This document shows, one piece after another, positions 38,799 to 49,533 of a stretch of DNA of 64,000 nucleotides (the first letter of the stretch is position 1; each line of letters starts with the position of its first letter). This DNA is from Pachyseris speciosa (taxonomy: Eukaryota > Cnidaria > Anthozoa > Scleractinia > Pachyseridae). The notes under the pieces were generated by a model that saw only the letters and a list, made by a program, of their open reading frames with translations, did not search any database and was not told the DNA's origin. Location of the stretch: positions 817,001 through 881,000 of the forward strand of contig JAEMWC010000280.1 in NCBI GenBank assembly GCA_016490735.1, in the 5' to 3' direction. A program made the translations under genes and the position numbers.

Positions 38799-40903
38799 AA
38801 GGAGTAAATTTTTTTAAACTCCCACGATAACTCCCTGCCTCGATAATTCATTCAAACGTGTATACGGTATGTAAATACACACCCCCGAGGTTAAATATGT
38901 ATTAGGCTCATGAACTAAAAAATTGATGCTCAAAAGAGCTGGGCGTTTAAACGCATTAAAAAGTTGTTTAAACACTTTCAGAAAGGGTTTTCACGAGTTT
39001 AATCCCCCTAATCACAAAACTTCCAATCTTACACCTGAACACCTGAAAGTGCACTGGAGGTCTTCAACAGTGTTAGGACACTGAGCATATCAGAAAAGAG
39101 AAAAATACCAAGAACAACAGAGTGGTGGACGTTCAATTTAAAAGTGACAGGGGTGGCCATTATTCTCTTACAGTGGCCCAGATAAGAGTGGGGTCTCAGG
39201 TCAAAAACCTTACAAGGTCTGCTACAATTGACCCAACAAATTAATAGGATTTATAAATTATGGTTTAATGGGAGCATTTGGTGTTTGAACCCTTGTAATT
39301 ACTTGTTGACAACCTGGCTTAAAAAAAACATATCTGGAACCCTGCTCTAACAACTCCTTCCTTGAATTTATCAAAAGATACAATTTTTCAAACAGAATTT
39401 TTTCATTTTTCATTAGAAGTCACGCAGTCACATGACATCCCCAGTTCATTCAAACAGGTACTGCATGAATTCATTATACGCAAAGGAGCAGAAAAACACC
39501 CACAGATGGAACAAGCCGAGGACAGACTGGTGCAAACTTTCAAATTTTACAGCTTGCCAAATCACTTAGTTCAGTGAAGAAGCAGAGTACCCAGTGCGGT
39601 TGTTGGTTCAGTTATACGTGTAGCGCAAAAGCTCTATTAAGCTCCACCCCCCTCTCTATTAACCCCCCTCTCTAATAAGCCCCTCGTTTGAAAGTCGGTT
39701 TTTGTAATAAGCCCCCCTCTCTAATAGCCCCCCCCCCCCCCTTTGGAACGTGAGATTTTGTAATGAGCACCTCCTATTCCCTCTTACGAAATTCACTTCA
39801 TGCAGCCCAGTTGGTTTACTTTTAACTAAATATGCACTCTAACACTTAATACTGTTTGTTGCTCTTTATTAAATAATCAAGTTTCACTGCAGTTGTTTGC
39901 GTTTGGTACAAAAACTATTATAAGACGAAAACGGCATGTTTGAGATTTCAAATAAGCCCTCCCCCTCTCTAATAAGCCCCCTGTTAATGAGGCCTGAAAT
40001 GAAATAAGCCCCCCTGGGGCTTAATAGAGCTTTTACGGTTAGGTATAAGTTGTCTTGTTTCAATTCCTCTTTTTCTCTGTTTTTGTGTATGGCAATATAC
40101 ACTACAAACATATCATGAATGTAAGCAAAGGTAGGTAAGAGTTGAACCAAGGATAAAAGGAACAATGCGTATATATCCATTGATAAAGCCTAAATAGAAA
40201 GAAATCTGGGATTGAGTTGTACCCCCTATAACATGCATTATAGCCCAACCCTAAAATCCGGAATCAATGCCGAAAAAATGCAGCAGCTTCAAAATTCGTA
40301 CACTATTTAACAATAATTCTACGAGGGCGCGCTGGATATGACGTGATAAATAACCAACGAGGCATTAGGGGGCATGGAGGCAAGTGCAATGGCCGGACGT
40401 GCATAAGCGAGCTACGTCTCCTATCCTTCCTGATAACGCCGTTTTTCACTGGATTATGCGTCCCTACTATCTCCGAGGCTCCTCTTGATTTTGAATCAAT
40501 GGTAAATAGAAAGAAGAGACAACAAAGATGCTCAGGCGACGAGATAGTGTCACCAGACCACAAACAACCTCGAGCTCGAGCTGAGCTGAGCTGTTCTCGA
40601 CACTGGGGCTCCACATAATTATATTTCATTTATTTAGGAACGCTAGGCGATGTTTATGCACTGTGTCTTGTTTTTAGGTTTCTTTGGTCCCCCATAAGAC
40701 CCCACTATGTGTTTCGAACTATGAGTGCTTTGTGCTTCTGCTAAGTGTATTACTGCATGTTCTCTTATTGATAATCCCTTTTCACTGTTCATCTGTCAAG
40801 TTCAAGCGTGCTCTTTCCAGTTGTACAGTGCTTACACAAGGAGGCGCATTTCGTGCAATCAAGATCTTATTTGTCTTACTAATTTCCGTCTCCATTTAGT
40901 GCC
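38799..40903. other. Non-coding spacer between element B and the next LINE
   Basis: I see no gene. It contains a CCCCCTCTCTAATAAGCCCC-rich MITE (39,624-40,037) and a repeat family member at 40,306-40,370 (ACCAACGAGG next to CTGGATATGA) that recurs inverted at 47,098-47,170. A weak exon-like frame at 39,362-39,577 is unsupported. The right end of element B must lie somewhere near 38,850-38,900, but I see no clear terminal repeat. Confidence 0.4.
39624..40037. mobile_element. MITE with inverted AAAAGCTCTATTAAGC ends
   Basis: AAAAGCTCTATTAAGC (39,627-39,642) is repeated inverted at 40,019-40,034. Inside both ends are repeated TAATAAGCCCCC-like tracts with C runs. There is no coding content. Confidence 0.6.
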
Positions 40904-42140
40904 ATGACTGTTTGTAAACTCGTATCTTTAAATGTTAGAGGGATAAAAAACCAGCGAAAGAGAGGAAGCATTTTCTCCTAGCTAAAGGAATTAAAATGCG
41001 ATCTTTTTTTACTTCAAGAAAGTAACTCAGATCCTCCAAACGAAACTATTTGGAAATCGGAATGGAGAGGTGAAATATTTTTTCCCATGGGTCAAACCAC
41101 CAGAAAGGCGTACGTTTGTGTTTTCATTACCCTCCATCCGACTTTAAAATTGAAAATTGTTATTGCGATCCCGAAGGGATGTTACTTAATGTCGTCTACC
41201 AGTCAGTGAATATGACGATCTGTAACATCTACTCTCCAAACAATCCCGTCTGCCAACAAGCCTACGCTCGAACCGTGAAAGAGTTATTGATGTCGAAAGC
41301 TTCGTTATCGAATCTTATCATAGGCGGCGATTGGAATGTCACACTTCAGGCTATCGACAAGAAAGGCGACATACAATGGAGACCTACTGCATATCGGAAT
41401 CAAATCATTGCTTTAATGAACGAATTTGATCTGACATCTTCAGAACGAAAAATCCGAATAAAAAAAAGTTTCACTTATGAATCAAATGTTCGCAGAATTA
41501 AGTCGAGGATAGACGTTGCTAATTAACTTTTCGCACCACGTCTCCAGAGTCGACATAAAAACGTCAATCGCCCGGACCACAAGAGCGTCATATCATCTCG
41601 TAACATTGCTAATAGCAAACGTGGTCCCGGCCTTTGGAAGTTCAATAATCTACTGCTAAACGACGAATCCTTCGTTAACCTTATTAGGGATAGTTATGTT
41701 AGTTAAAATTAGTTATCACTAATAAGTATTGCAGGGTTGCAAACCCGAAATTGAAATGGGAACTTATCAAAATGGAAATCCGGAGCCTCACCATCCCATA
41801 TTCCAAAAATAAAGTAAGAAAAGCTCGGGAATTTGAAAAAGATATCGAACTTCGTTTAGATGCCCTAGATGAAAAAATTAAAAACAGTAGGGAAGACCAG
41901 AATTTGTCCTCCGAACTAAAAGAACATGAATATCTGAAGAATGAACTCCGTCGTAGATACGAAAAAGAAAGCGGAAGGAGCTATTTTTCATTCTAAGGTA
42001 CGATGGACGGAAGATGGTGAAGGCCAACAAAATATTTCTTTAACATGGAAAAGGTTGAATTTTCACAAGAAGGCCGTAACTGAGTTTCAAGTATCCGAAG
42101 ATCAAATTATAGACGACGAGAATCCAATAAGACAAGAGTA
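40904..42140 (+). pseudogene. LINE ORF2 N-terminal part: AP endonuclease and linker
   Basis: The endonuclease motifs SLNVRGI, LFLLQES and GGDWN are visible in order. Stops and shifts occur at about 40,980 (TAG), 41,100 and 41,530. The linker (41,751-42,137) is charged and helical, as in Tx1-type elements, including VRWTEDGEGQQN before the RT. It closely resembles the LINE at 48,118-53,047. Confidence 0.7.
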
Positions 42141-42149
42141 AAAGGCCCT

Positions 42150-42338
42150 CGCACTCGCTCTCCCCCCTCGCACTCTTCCCCTCTACCCCCTCCCAGCGCA
42201 TTTCAGAGAGTGGAGTAGGGGGAGAGTTCGAGGCACCTCGCACTCCCCCCCCTACCCCTTCCCAGTGCATTTCAGATGGCGTAGGGGGAGAGTGCGAGGC
42301 ACCTCGCACTCCTCCCCTCTATCCCCTCCCAAAGCATG

Positions 42339-42340
<2 letters not shown>
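42150..42340. repeat. GC-rich tandem repeat, about 65-80-bp unit
   Basis: Two to three copies of a unit with CCTCGCACTC, a C-rich stretch, CAGTGCATTTCAGA and TAGGGGGAGAG lie head to tail. They end at a TTA/ATT microsatellite (42,338-42,440). Confidence 0.6.
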
Positions 42341-42376
<36 letters not shown>

Positions 42377-42515
42377 GTTTTTGTTGTTGTTGTTATTGTT
42401 TTTATTATTATTATTATTATTATCATTATTATTATTATGAAAGGTGTTCGTCATCGTGGTCTCAAATGATAGCTTAGTTAATCTTTTATCTCACGATTGA
42501 GTCACAAAGATGTGG

Positions 42516-42560
42516 ATCGCGACGTTGCGACAGCTATACTGCTGGTCTTCATCAGGCGAT
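42516..42560 (-). ncRNA. Hammerhead ribozyme of main Penelope copy, mutated core
   Basis: Stem I ATCGC/GCGAT, the CTGATGA box, stem II (GAC, AGC paired with GCT, GTC) and the CGTC cleavage region are all present. The GAAA box reads GCAA (change at 42,527), which should abolish cleavage. Confidence 0.6.
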
Positions 42561-43309
42561 GGTGTCGACTGGCTGCGTGTGAGTATAAGAAGCACCGTGG
42601 CTGGTGGTGATTGGTGCGTTTCGATCGTCGCTTAGGCTGTTGTTGATTGGAGGATTTCGATCCTTGTCGTTCAGACTAGAAATTGTTCCCTCAGCGGTCC
42701 GCTTTGGTACTGATCGGCTGTTGTGGTGTTTGATCGTGGGCATCCACGCTTCAGGAATTTCAATTCCACTGTCCCTGTTGATGTTGTTTGGGTGAAGTCT
42801 TATGTGAATAGCCTCTTTAACCCTACGGGTGTACCAATGTGGATCTCGGTCAATAAATTTAACTTCGTCCCAGAGCGGATAATGTCCGGTCGCGTTGCTA
42901 TGTTCTGAAACGGCGGAGGATTGGGTTCGAGCAAGCCGTATGTCTCTATCGTGTTCCTTAATCCGTTCATGCATAGATCTTCCCGTCTCTCCAATATAAA
43001 CCTTACCACATTCGCAGGGAATCTTCTAGACTACTCCGTCTTGTTTTACTGGATCGACAATGTCCTTAGGTCGAACTAGGTGTGATCTAAGAGTTGTGTC
43101 AGATCTGAAAACAGTCCGTATGCCTTGTTGTTGTAGGCAACGGCGAAGAGCCTCCGATGTGCCTTTGACGTATGGCAGAACCACAGTAGATTTAATTTCG
43201 GGTTCAGGTTCTTTAGTGGTTGTTCGTCCCTTGGTTTTCGTAAGATTTTATACAAACGAAAACGGATAACCGTTGGAAACAAGGACCGATGAGAGGTGTT
43301 TCTTTTCAC
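42552..43309 (-). pseudogene. Penelope GIY-YIG endonuclease domain (main copy)
   Basis: The domain core reads CECGKVYIGETGRSMHERIK, then EHDRDIR, with downstream AIHIRLHPNNINRDSG. The codon expected for the first Tyr of the GIY half is TAG (43,026-43,028). The identical stop is present in the inverted copy at 45,149-45,151. The C-terminus ends near 42,552, next to the hammerhead. Confidence 0.75.
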
Positions 43310-43330
43310 GAGAGATAACTGATGGTTTTG

Positions 43331-44332
43331 TTATGAGGTGATTAGATGAGATTGTGGGTGGTGTGAATCATACGCTAGGTACTGGTCAGTGTGTGTAGGC
43401 TTTCTGTAAACGCTGGTAGAGAGGTATCCGTTCGAATCTTTGATGATCAACGTATCAAGGAAGGGAATTGAGTTCTCATTCTCAGTTTCCATTGTGAAAC
43501 GGATCGTCGGTTGTTGACTATTGAGGTGATGTAAGAACGAGTCAATTTTGTCACGATTTAATATGGTAAAGGTGTCATCCAGATAGCGTTTCCAGATCTT
43601 AGGTGTACAGGGCGTCGATGGCAAAGCTTGCTCCTCAAAACCCTCCATGTAGAGGTTAGCTATCACTGCGGATACCGGGCTACCCATGGCTGCTCCTTCT
43701 TGCTGTTCGTAAATAAGTCCATCATACTGGAAGTATGTGGATCTAAGAACGAAACTCAAGAGGTCTGCAATCTGCGTAGGTGTTAGGGTCGTGCGGTTGG
43801 CAAGGCACGGGTCAGCTTCTAGTTTTCGCAGTGCAGTTTGTACTGCTCCTTCGATTGGAACGTTCGTAAACAGAGACACTACGTCAAAAGGCACCATGAT
43901 CTCGTTTTCTAGTACCCTTTCACCGTTCACAATGGACACAAAATGAGCTGAGTTGTCAACTGTGTACTCTGAGTTCCCTGTTAGGGGAGATAATACATCG
44001 GCTAAGTAGGAAGACAGATCATATTAAGCAAAGGTGTTCACACAAGAGACTATAGGTCTCAGTGGCGTGTTGCCCTTGTGTATCTTGGGAAGGCCATAAA
44101 TTCTAGGTGGTTGCTTATGCTTGGGCCTGATCTTGTTATACACAGAATCTGTCAAGTGTCCACCTCGCTTCAGGCTCAGAAGTTTTTCAGTCAACTTTCG
44201 GGTTAAGCGGTCCGTTGGGTCCTTCTTAAGAAGTCGGTATGGACCAGTCTCAATCAGTGCCTTCATCTTATCATGATAGGTGTTCTTATCTAGCACTACA
44301 CTGGCACGACCTTTATCTGCTGGGAAAATCAT
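43331..44332 (-). pseudogene. Penelope reverse transcriptase
   Basis: Two in-frame pieces (44,332-44,024 and 43,939-43,331) carry the PLE RT blocks: PADKGRASVV, IYGLPKIHKG, VPFDVVSLFTNVPI, AAMGSPVSAVIANLYMEG and RYLDDTFTIL with the catalytic Asp pair. IPFLDTLI and STSVYRKPTHTDQYL follow. A TAA separates the pieces. It would copy RNA at DNA or telomere ends and belongs to the RT class related to telomerase. Confidence 0.8.
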
Positions 44333-44839
44333 GATGGAGGCATCCTATTTCAAACCTTTGAGTGCATGTCGCATCTCCCTGGTAATGTTAGGTTTGGGAG
44401 GCTTAGCCCGTTGGAAAATAGAGTTCAGGCTTCTCCTGACAGTGTCGGCCGTTCTGCGTCAAGTGGTCTTATGGCAGACCACTTTAGCAATTATCTCAGT
44501 CGCTGGGATGCTACTAGGTGTTACAGTGAAATTTAACCCTTTCCGTAGTAAAGACACTTCGGGGCCACTTAAGGACCTGGAGGACAAGTTGATAACCCAT
44601 TTGAATTTGTCGACTTGAGGTGTTATGTCGACATGAGGTGTTCTAGTCGTTGAAACAGAAGACTGTTTCTCGAACAATAGGCTATCAAACTTATCTTTCT
44701 GCCTGTCCCTGGTTTTATTAAACAGTCGTTGTGTATTGCATCTGATCTTTTCAAGTATCTTAGAACCATCTTCAGGCGAAAGAGTGGCTGTTATACTCTT
44801 CGCGGTATTGTCAAGTGCCTGTACGATCGATCTAAACAC

Positions 44840-45711
44840 CTCATAACAAAACCATCAGTTATCTCTCATGAAAAGAAACACCTCTCATCGGTCCTTGTTT
44901 CCAACGGTTATCCATTTTCGTTTGTATAAAATCTTACGAAAACCAAGGGACGAACAACCACTAAAGAACCTGAACCCGAAATTAAATCTACTGTGGTTCT
45001 GCCATACGTCAAAGGCACATCGGAGGCTCTTCGCCGTTGCCTACAACAACAAGGCATACGGACTGTTTTCAGATCTGACACAACTCTTAGATCACACCTA
45101 GTTCGACCTAAGGACATTGTCGATCCAGTAAAACAAGACGGAGTAGTCTAGAAGATTCCCTGCGAATGTGGTAAGGTTTATATTGGAGAGACGGGAAGAT
45201 CTATGCATGAACGGATTAAGGAACACGATAGAGACATACGGCTTGCTCGAACCCAATCCTCCGCCGTTTCAGAACATAGCAACGCGACCGGACATTATCC
45301 GCTCTGGGACGAAGTTAAATTTATTGACCGAGATCCACATTGGTACACCCGTAGGGTTAAAGAGGCTATTCACATAAGACTTCACCCAAACAACATCAAC
45401 AGGGACAGTGGAATTGAAATTCCTGAAGCGTGGATGCCCACGATCAAACACCACAACAGCCGATCAGTACCAAAGCGGACCGCTGAGGGAACAATTTCTA
45501 GTCTGAACGACAAGGATCGAAATCCTCCAATCAACAACAGCCTAAGCGACGATCGAAACGCACCAATCACCACCAGCCACGGTGCTTCTTATACTCACAC
45601 GCAGCCAGTCGACACCATCGCCTGATGAAGACCAGCAGTATAGCTGTCGAAACGTCGCGATCCACATCTTTGTGACTCAATCGTGAGACAAAAGATTAAC
45701 TCAGCTATCAT
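44840..45711 (+). mobile_element. Penelope 3' fragment, inverted copy (plus strand)
   Basis: This 870-base segment matches the last part of the main copy (43,338-42,466) in inverted orientation, nearly base for base. It starts in the region just after the RT and runs through the GIY-YIG domain (45,149-45,625) and the hammerhead. Shared stop codons show a common source. The arms meet head to head at 44,839/44,840. Confidence 0.85.
45617..45661 (+). ncRNA. Hammerhead ribozyme of inverted Penelope copy, core intact
   Basis: Stem I is ATCGC (45,617-45,621) with GCGAT (45,657-45,661). The boxes CTGATGA (45,622-45,628) and GAAA (45,649-45,652) are perfect. Stem II pairs GAC/GTC and AGC/GCT with a one-base bulge and a six-base loop. 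Stem III is the minimal self-complementary ACGT, and cleavage is predicted after GTC at 45,656. Confidence 0.6.
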
Positions 45712-45723
45712 TATTATTATTAA

Positions 45724-45754
<31 letters not shown>

Positions 45755-45757
45755 TTC
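45703..45757. repeat. ATT microsatellite at Penelope right boundary
   Basis: Repeated ATT units with few interruptions mirror the TTA tract on the left side (42,338-42,440). The PLE pair therefore sits within or beside a TTA/ATT tract. Confidence 0.7.
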
Positions 45758-45991
45758 CATATATATTTTCCATCCGTACTTTTCTATCCTCGTTTTCCCA
45801 TCCTCATTTTCCATCCGCCATTCGCATCCGCCATTCAGGTCCGTGTTTTACAGACACCCGCCATCACCCCAATGATTATAAAATGATTAACGTCCCTGTC
45901 TTTTTGTAGGTGGCCCATAGGGTAGCCCATAGTGTAGCCCATAGGGTGGGCCCAGGATTTGATAACACCCTACAAATGTAATGTAATGTAA

Positions 45992-46474
45992 TTGATCGGA
46001 ATTGCTCCTGTTCAACAAATAGGACATTTTAATCCACGGAAGACCTTTTTTAATGCAAATTGGTTCGCGAAAGGTGTGTTTTCAGTGAGGGATATTATGT
46101 ATCATTGGGGGAAATTTTCAACCTGGAATGTATTTTACAAGAAATACAACGTCAAATGTAACTTTATGAATTATCTACAAGTACTTTCTGCAATCCCCAA
46201 ATACGTTCTCGAGAAGGCTAGAACTTATCCACCCATTAATGAAAGAGATTTCCTGGAAAGTACCACCTATCAACTCACTCTCTCCGTTGGTATCGATTTT
46301 GCCAAAATGAAATGCAAAGACTATTATTGGCTGTTCGTTAACGCGTCCAAACCTGTGTCTTCCGGATTAAAAAAATGGCAAAAAGATCTCAATCTGGAAG
46401 AATTTCCTTGGAAATTGGCCTTTACTCGGATAAGCAAAATCTGTAAAGGAAGTATGTCACCAAGAAAGAACTAA
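45992..46474 (+). pseudogene. LINE ORF2 C-terminal part (Tx1 type)
   Basis: An open frame of 160 codons contains GHFNPRKTFFNANWFAKGVF and a WGKFSTWNVFYKKYN block, and ends KICKGSMSPRKN. It reads as the post-RT region of the LINE interrupted at 42,140. Further remnants continue to about 46,750, before the 3' UTR. Confidence 0.6.
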
Positions 46475-47099
46475 ACACCTATGGTATTGAGTCACACGAT
46501 ATTTTGCATTCTTACGTCGAATGTCAAACTTCTCAGGCCTTTCTCGACAATGTAGTAACTTGGTTTAACAGATCAAATGATTCAAATTACTCTCCATCTG
46601 TGACTGAAAAGCTTTTCGGAATTGATTATTGTGATTAGCAATGGCCGAAATCTCTTAAAACTCAACTACTGTCTATTGTTTGCGAAATACTATATCAACT
46701 ATCAACGACTGCACTCAGAAACGTGTAACCTACAGGAATTTATCCCATAATTGAAACAAAAACTTCGCATCGAGAATTTCTAATAAAAACCTTTAAAGAA
46801 GAAAAAAAGAGAACAATGCTTCACTATTCTGCTTGTTACTATTTGTACATATCCCCCCTATCTCTTTTATAATGCATTTTACATAGTAAACCATAGTTAT
46901 CTCTAGTTTAGACAATTTCTTATCTATGTATGTGTAATCAGTAATTAATCAGATGTGTAAGCATATACTTAATTATGCTGTCCACTTTTTTCCCCATCTT
47001 TTTCTCTCTTTTGTTTGTATGTTTTTTGTCAACAATTTTTTTAGATGTACTATAATAGTCATATGTTATAAAGGTTAATTAAAAAATAAATAAATAAAT

Positions 47100-48117
47100 A
47101 ACCAACGAGGCTCGTAGAGCCGCGTTGGTTATAATCATTTCATATCCAGCAAGCTCGAGGAGAATAATTGTTTTATTGAAAACTCTACGATACATTATTG
47201 GGAATTTGTACAAAAATAGTGAACAAAAAGAACCCAGAGAAAGAGGAAACCGAAAAAAGGAAACATTTGTCTATCACATGATTAACAAAAAGGGCGCGAA
47301 AATCTTTCGATGTGTTGCAACGTTCCTTTGCAAAGTTGAATTAATTCAATGAAAGTGTCCCAGAACAACGCACAGGTTTCACTTTTGGAAAAAGTCCTAA
47401 GTTTATATGCTCTGGACTATTGTAAGTGATCAATGGTTTCGTAAAAACTATTCATTCATTGCTGAAAGCGGATGGAATGACATTCACACAGATGTACGAG
47501 CCGAAGGAGCAAGTTTGCAGTCCATCCATCCAAACAACGGCGCCATGTGCGAATTCGATCAAAATGAAGACACAATATCAATATTTTGTCTCACCAAACT
47601 TGGTCGGAAACAAGACACCTGAGGGAAAAGCAAGAGAAATATTCAGGTTATGCTTCAAGAAATGGCTTCTTGATATCTGTTTTGATGCGTGGCACACAAA
47701 CTGGACCCGCGGCCGAACAGAACAACAAGAACGGCGATTCTTCTCATTTTTACAAAACATCTTTTTTGTAACCATTGAACGTTTGAAGCTGGTGATTGAT
47801 ACATTGGATCGAGTGCAGGCTAGAACATTTTCAATGTGTGTTAACTCACTGGAAAGATTTTCAATAGCGATTATTGCTACAAATTGTAGCTGAAGTTGTT
47901 GTTTCGGTTCGATTCGGTTCAGTTTGGTTTGAATAGACTGGCCCGTGAGCATATTTACAGAGTGGAAATGTCGACACTTGTTGTTCAACACATATTTTCA
48001 ATTTCGTTTAGCTGAGTTCAAAATCTCTTGCGGTTTTTCAGCAAATAAGAGTGCGTTTTGCTATTAACTATAAGCTTACATCAACAGCCCCGAAAATTTT
48101 CTCTGGGCTGCAAGCAT
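47100..48117. other. Spacer with one unexplained ORF
   Basis: It begins with a repeat family copy (47,098-47,170). A 155-codon open frame lies at 47,426-47,893. The rest is AT-rich, with nothing recognisable. Confidence 0.4.
47426..47893 (+). CDS. Unrecognised 155-codon ORF
   Basis: The frame starts MINGFVKTIHSLLKADGMTF and continues with balanced composition (YFVSPNLVGNKTPEGKAREI, CFDAWHTNWTRGRTEQQERR). No motif or membrane segment is clear. A second overlapping frame (47,407-47,622) is also open. There is no splice-site, codon or neighbour support, so it may be chance or a decayed repeat ORF. Confidence 0.2.
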   Translation: MINGFVKTIHSLLKADGMTFTQMYEPKEQVCSPSIQTTAPCANSIKMKTQYQYFVSPNLVGNKTPEGKAREIFRLCFKKWLLDICFDAWHTNWTRGRTEQQERRFFSFLQNIFFVTIERLKLVIDTLDRVQARTFSMCVNSLERFSIAIIATNCS

Positions 48118-48610
48118 TTTTTTTAATGCTTTATTAACAGTTAAATATACTAGGCATTACATAAATTAGTTACAGGGCAATACTATTAAAATTAACAAGT
48201 AATATCTAAGATACATTGGGAAAAATTCTGCGGCCGGGGGTACTCAGCGTAATAGGGCATTAATACTAATCAATTATTTTGGTAAGTTGTACATTGAATA
48301 CGTTACTAATACTTGATTTTAAGAATGTGGAGGGAGTGGAAGCGAGGAGATTCTACAGAGGTGTATGTTTCCTGAGTTTCATCCAAATTCAATACGATAT
48401 CCTATCTTAAGCTTATTGATGAAAGCTGGGACGAGTAGTGCGTCATCATTTAGTTTGGATTTGTAAATGTAATAGCGCATGGACAATAAAGCATAGCTAA
48501 ATTTCTTGTTTAGAGTGTTTGAATTGTTTGATATTCCAAAGAAGACTTTTTTCGTTCCTGGCGTAAAGTTACAGTGATTAGTTTCATTAAACCAGTAAAT
48601 AGCATTCTTC

Positions 48611-48870
48611 AGTATATACCACACAAGTGAATAGTGGTTTTCGCGCGCTCTGATACTCGGAGGTGATCAGCAAAGTACTATTGACCTCCGAGCAGCCGGA
48701 GCACGAGATTTCAGAATTTCCGACCGCTTGTCGGTATATTATCACACTTAAAGTCGTGTTTTGGTCCGCTAGTTATTCAGCTTGTGTGGTATATACTAAA
48801 ACAATTATTCACCCCAGTGTCGGTGAAAGTGGTGGATATTTACCTCATCGCTTCGCGCCACAATCACAAT
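48611..48870. mobile_element. MITE with AGTATATACCACACAAG ends
   Basis: AGTATATACCACACAAG (48,611-48,627) is matched by CTTGTGTGGTATATACT (48,781-48,797). A short tail (ATTCACCCCAGTGTCGGTG) extends to about 48,870. It splits LINE coding traces. Confidence 0.55.
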
Positions 48871-49153
48871 CAATAAACGTATGATCAATTAAGTCTGATT
48901 CACCACAGTATAAAAAATCGTTATCACCTTTTATTCCAAATCGAAAGAGTTCCTTCTTAGTCACTATAATTCTATGTAACCAAGGCTTCGTAGCAGCACG
49001 AAGTAAGAAATCGCTTTAATGAACAACACGATATTTTTGAAAATCATTTTTTAATGAAAATATGTTTCGGATGAGACATCATCCATCGTCAGTTGTACAG
49101 TAAAGAATAAAATGAAAATGAGCAATAAATAGTGTAACAGAGTGAGATATTAA

Positions 49154-49533
49154 AGTGCACCTAACCCCAAAATATTTTTTTCGCTTAAATAAATCTTTAC
49201 ACCTGTTCGAAACACACTGCGTTACGAATCATCTGTCCCACGACCGAGCTAGTAAGGGGCATGGGTCTATTCCTTACATGACGTCACAAACTGCTTTGCA
49301 TGCATGTTTACAAAGACTTAATGCGATGGAAATCGGTTTGTGACGTCATGTAAGGAATAGACCCATGCCCCTTACTAGCTCGGTCGTGGGACAAATGATG
49401 GCTAAATTTCGTAACTTTTGCAGCCTATAAAAAGTCAATATTTGGTTTTAAAAGGTTCAATAGGGCGCAATACGTTTCGTACAGGTACAAAGATTTATTT
49501 AAGCGAAAACAATTTTTGGGGGTTAGGTGCACT
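49154..49533. mobile_element. Foldback MITE with TTAA target duplication
   Basis: The ends AGTGCACCTAACCCC and GGGGTTAGGTGCACT are flanked by TTAA (49,150-49,153 and 49,534-49,537). A second, longer internal inverted repeat (CCGAGCTAGTAAGGGGCATG, about 49,243, and its complement, about 49,362-49,385) makes most of the element self-complementary. TTAA points to a piggyBac- or Kolobok-type transposase in trans. Confidence 0.7.

Larger units (their letters stand above)
42466..44839 (-). mobile_element. Penelope-like element, main copy (minus strand)
   Basis: From 44,839 the frame gives an N-terminal region (KAL-rich), then IFPADKGRASVVLDK and PRIYGLPKIHK, RT motifs PFDVVSLFTNVP and GAAMGSPVSAVIANLYMEGF and YLDDTF, then a GIY-YIG endonuclease ending near 42,552. 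Stops near 44,457, 44,345 and 44,022, a frame break near 43,320 and a TAG at 43,026-43,028 make it dead. Together with the inverted fragment at 44,840-45,711 it shows the usual PLE arrangement, with a 5'-truncated inverted copy at the 5' end. Confidence 0.85.
40904..47099 (+). mobile_element. Tx1/L1-clade LINE (second), split by a Penelope pair
   Basis: ORF2 begins at 40,904 with CKLVSLNVRGIKNQRKRG. The endonuclease continues to about 41,520 (IIGGDWNVTLQAIDKKGD), with the linker to about 42,137. It is then interrupted by a GC-rich repeat, a TTA microsatellite and a PLE pair. The C-terminal part resumes at 45,992-46,474 and ends in an AAATAAAT tail near 47,080-47,099. The RT core is missing, so a deletion accompanied the interruption. 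It is dead. Confidence 0.7.

Noticed and set aside
1..38800. Elements A and B as one large virus
   Set aside because: Duplicate, divergent ATPases, capsids and penton-like proteins, plus opposite-facing polymerase remnants, fit two elements better. I cannot exclude a composite without terminal-repeat evidence.
39362..39577. Exon-like frame with a pyrimidine tract and AG upstream
   Set aside because: The splice-like signals lie inside the frame and imply a different, very short exon. There is no coding partner nearby.
42150..42340. Short repeats resembling a CRISPR array
   Set aside because: The units are directly adjacent with no unique spacers, in eukaryotic repeat DNA without cas genes; a simple tandem repeat.
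42272..42477. Poly-Asn / poly-Tyr ORFs
   Set aside because: They are translations of the TTA/ATT microsatellite.
49155..49343. 62-codon ORF inside the TTAA MITE
   Set aside because: It lies entirely in self-complementary MITE sequence with no transposase similarity.
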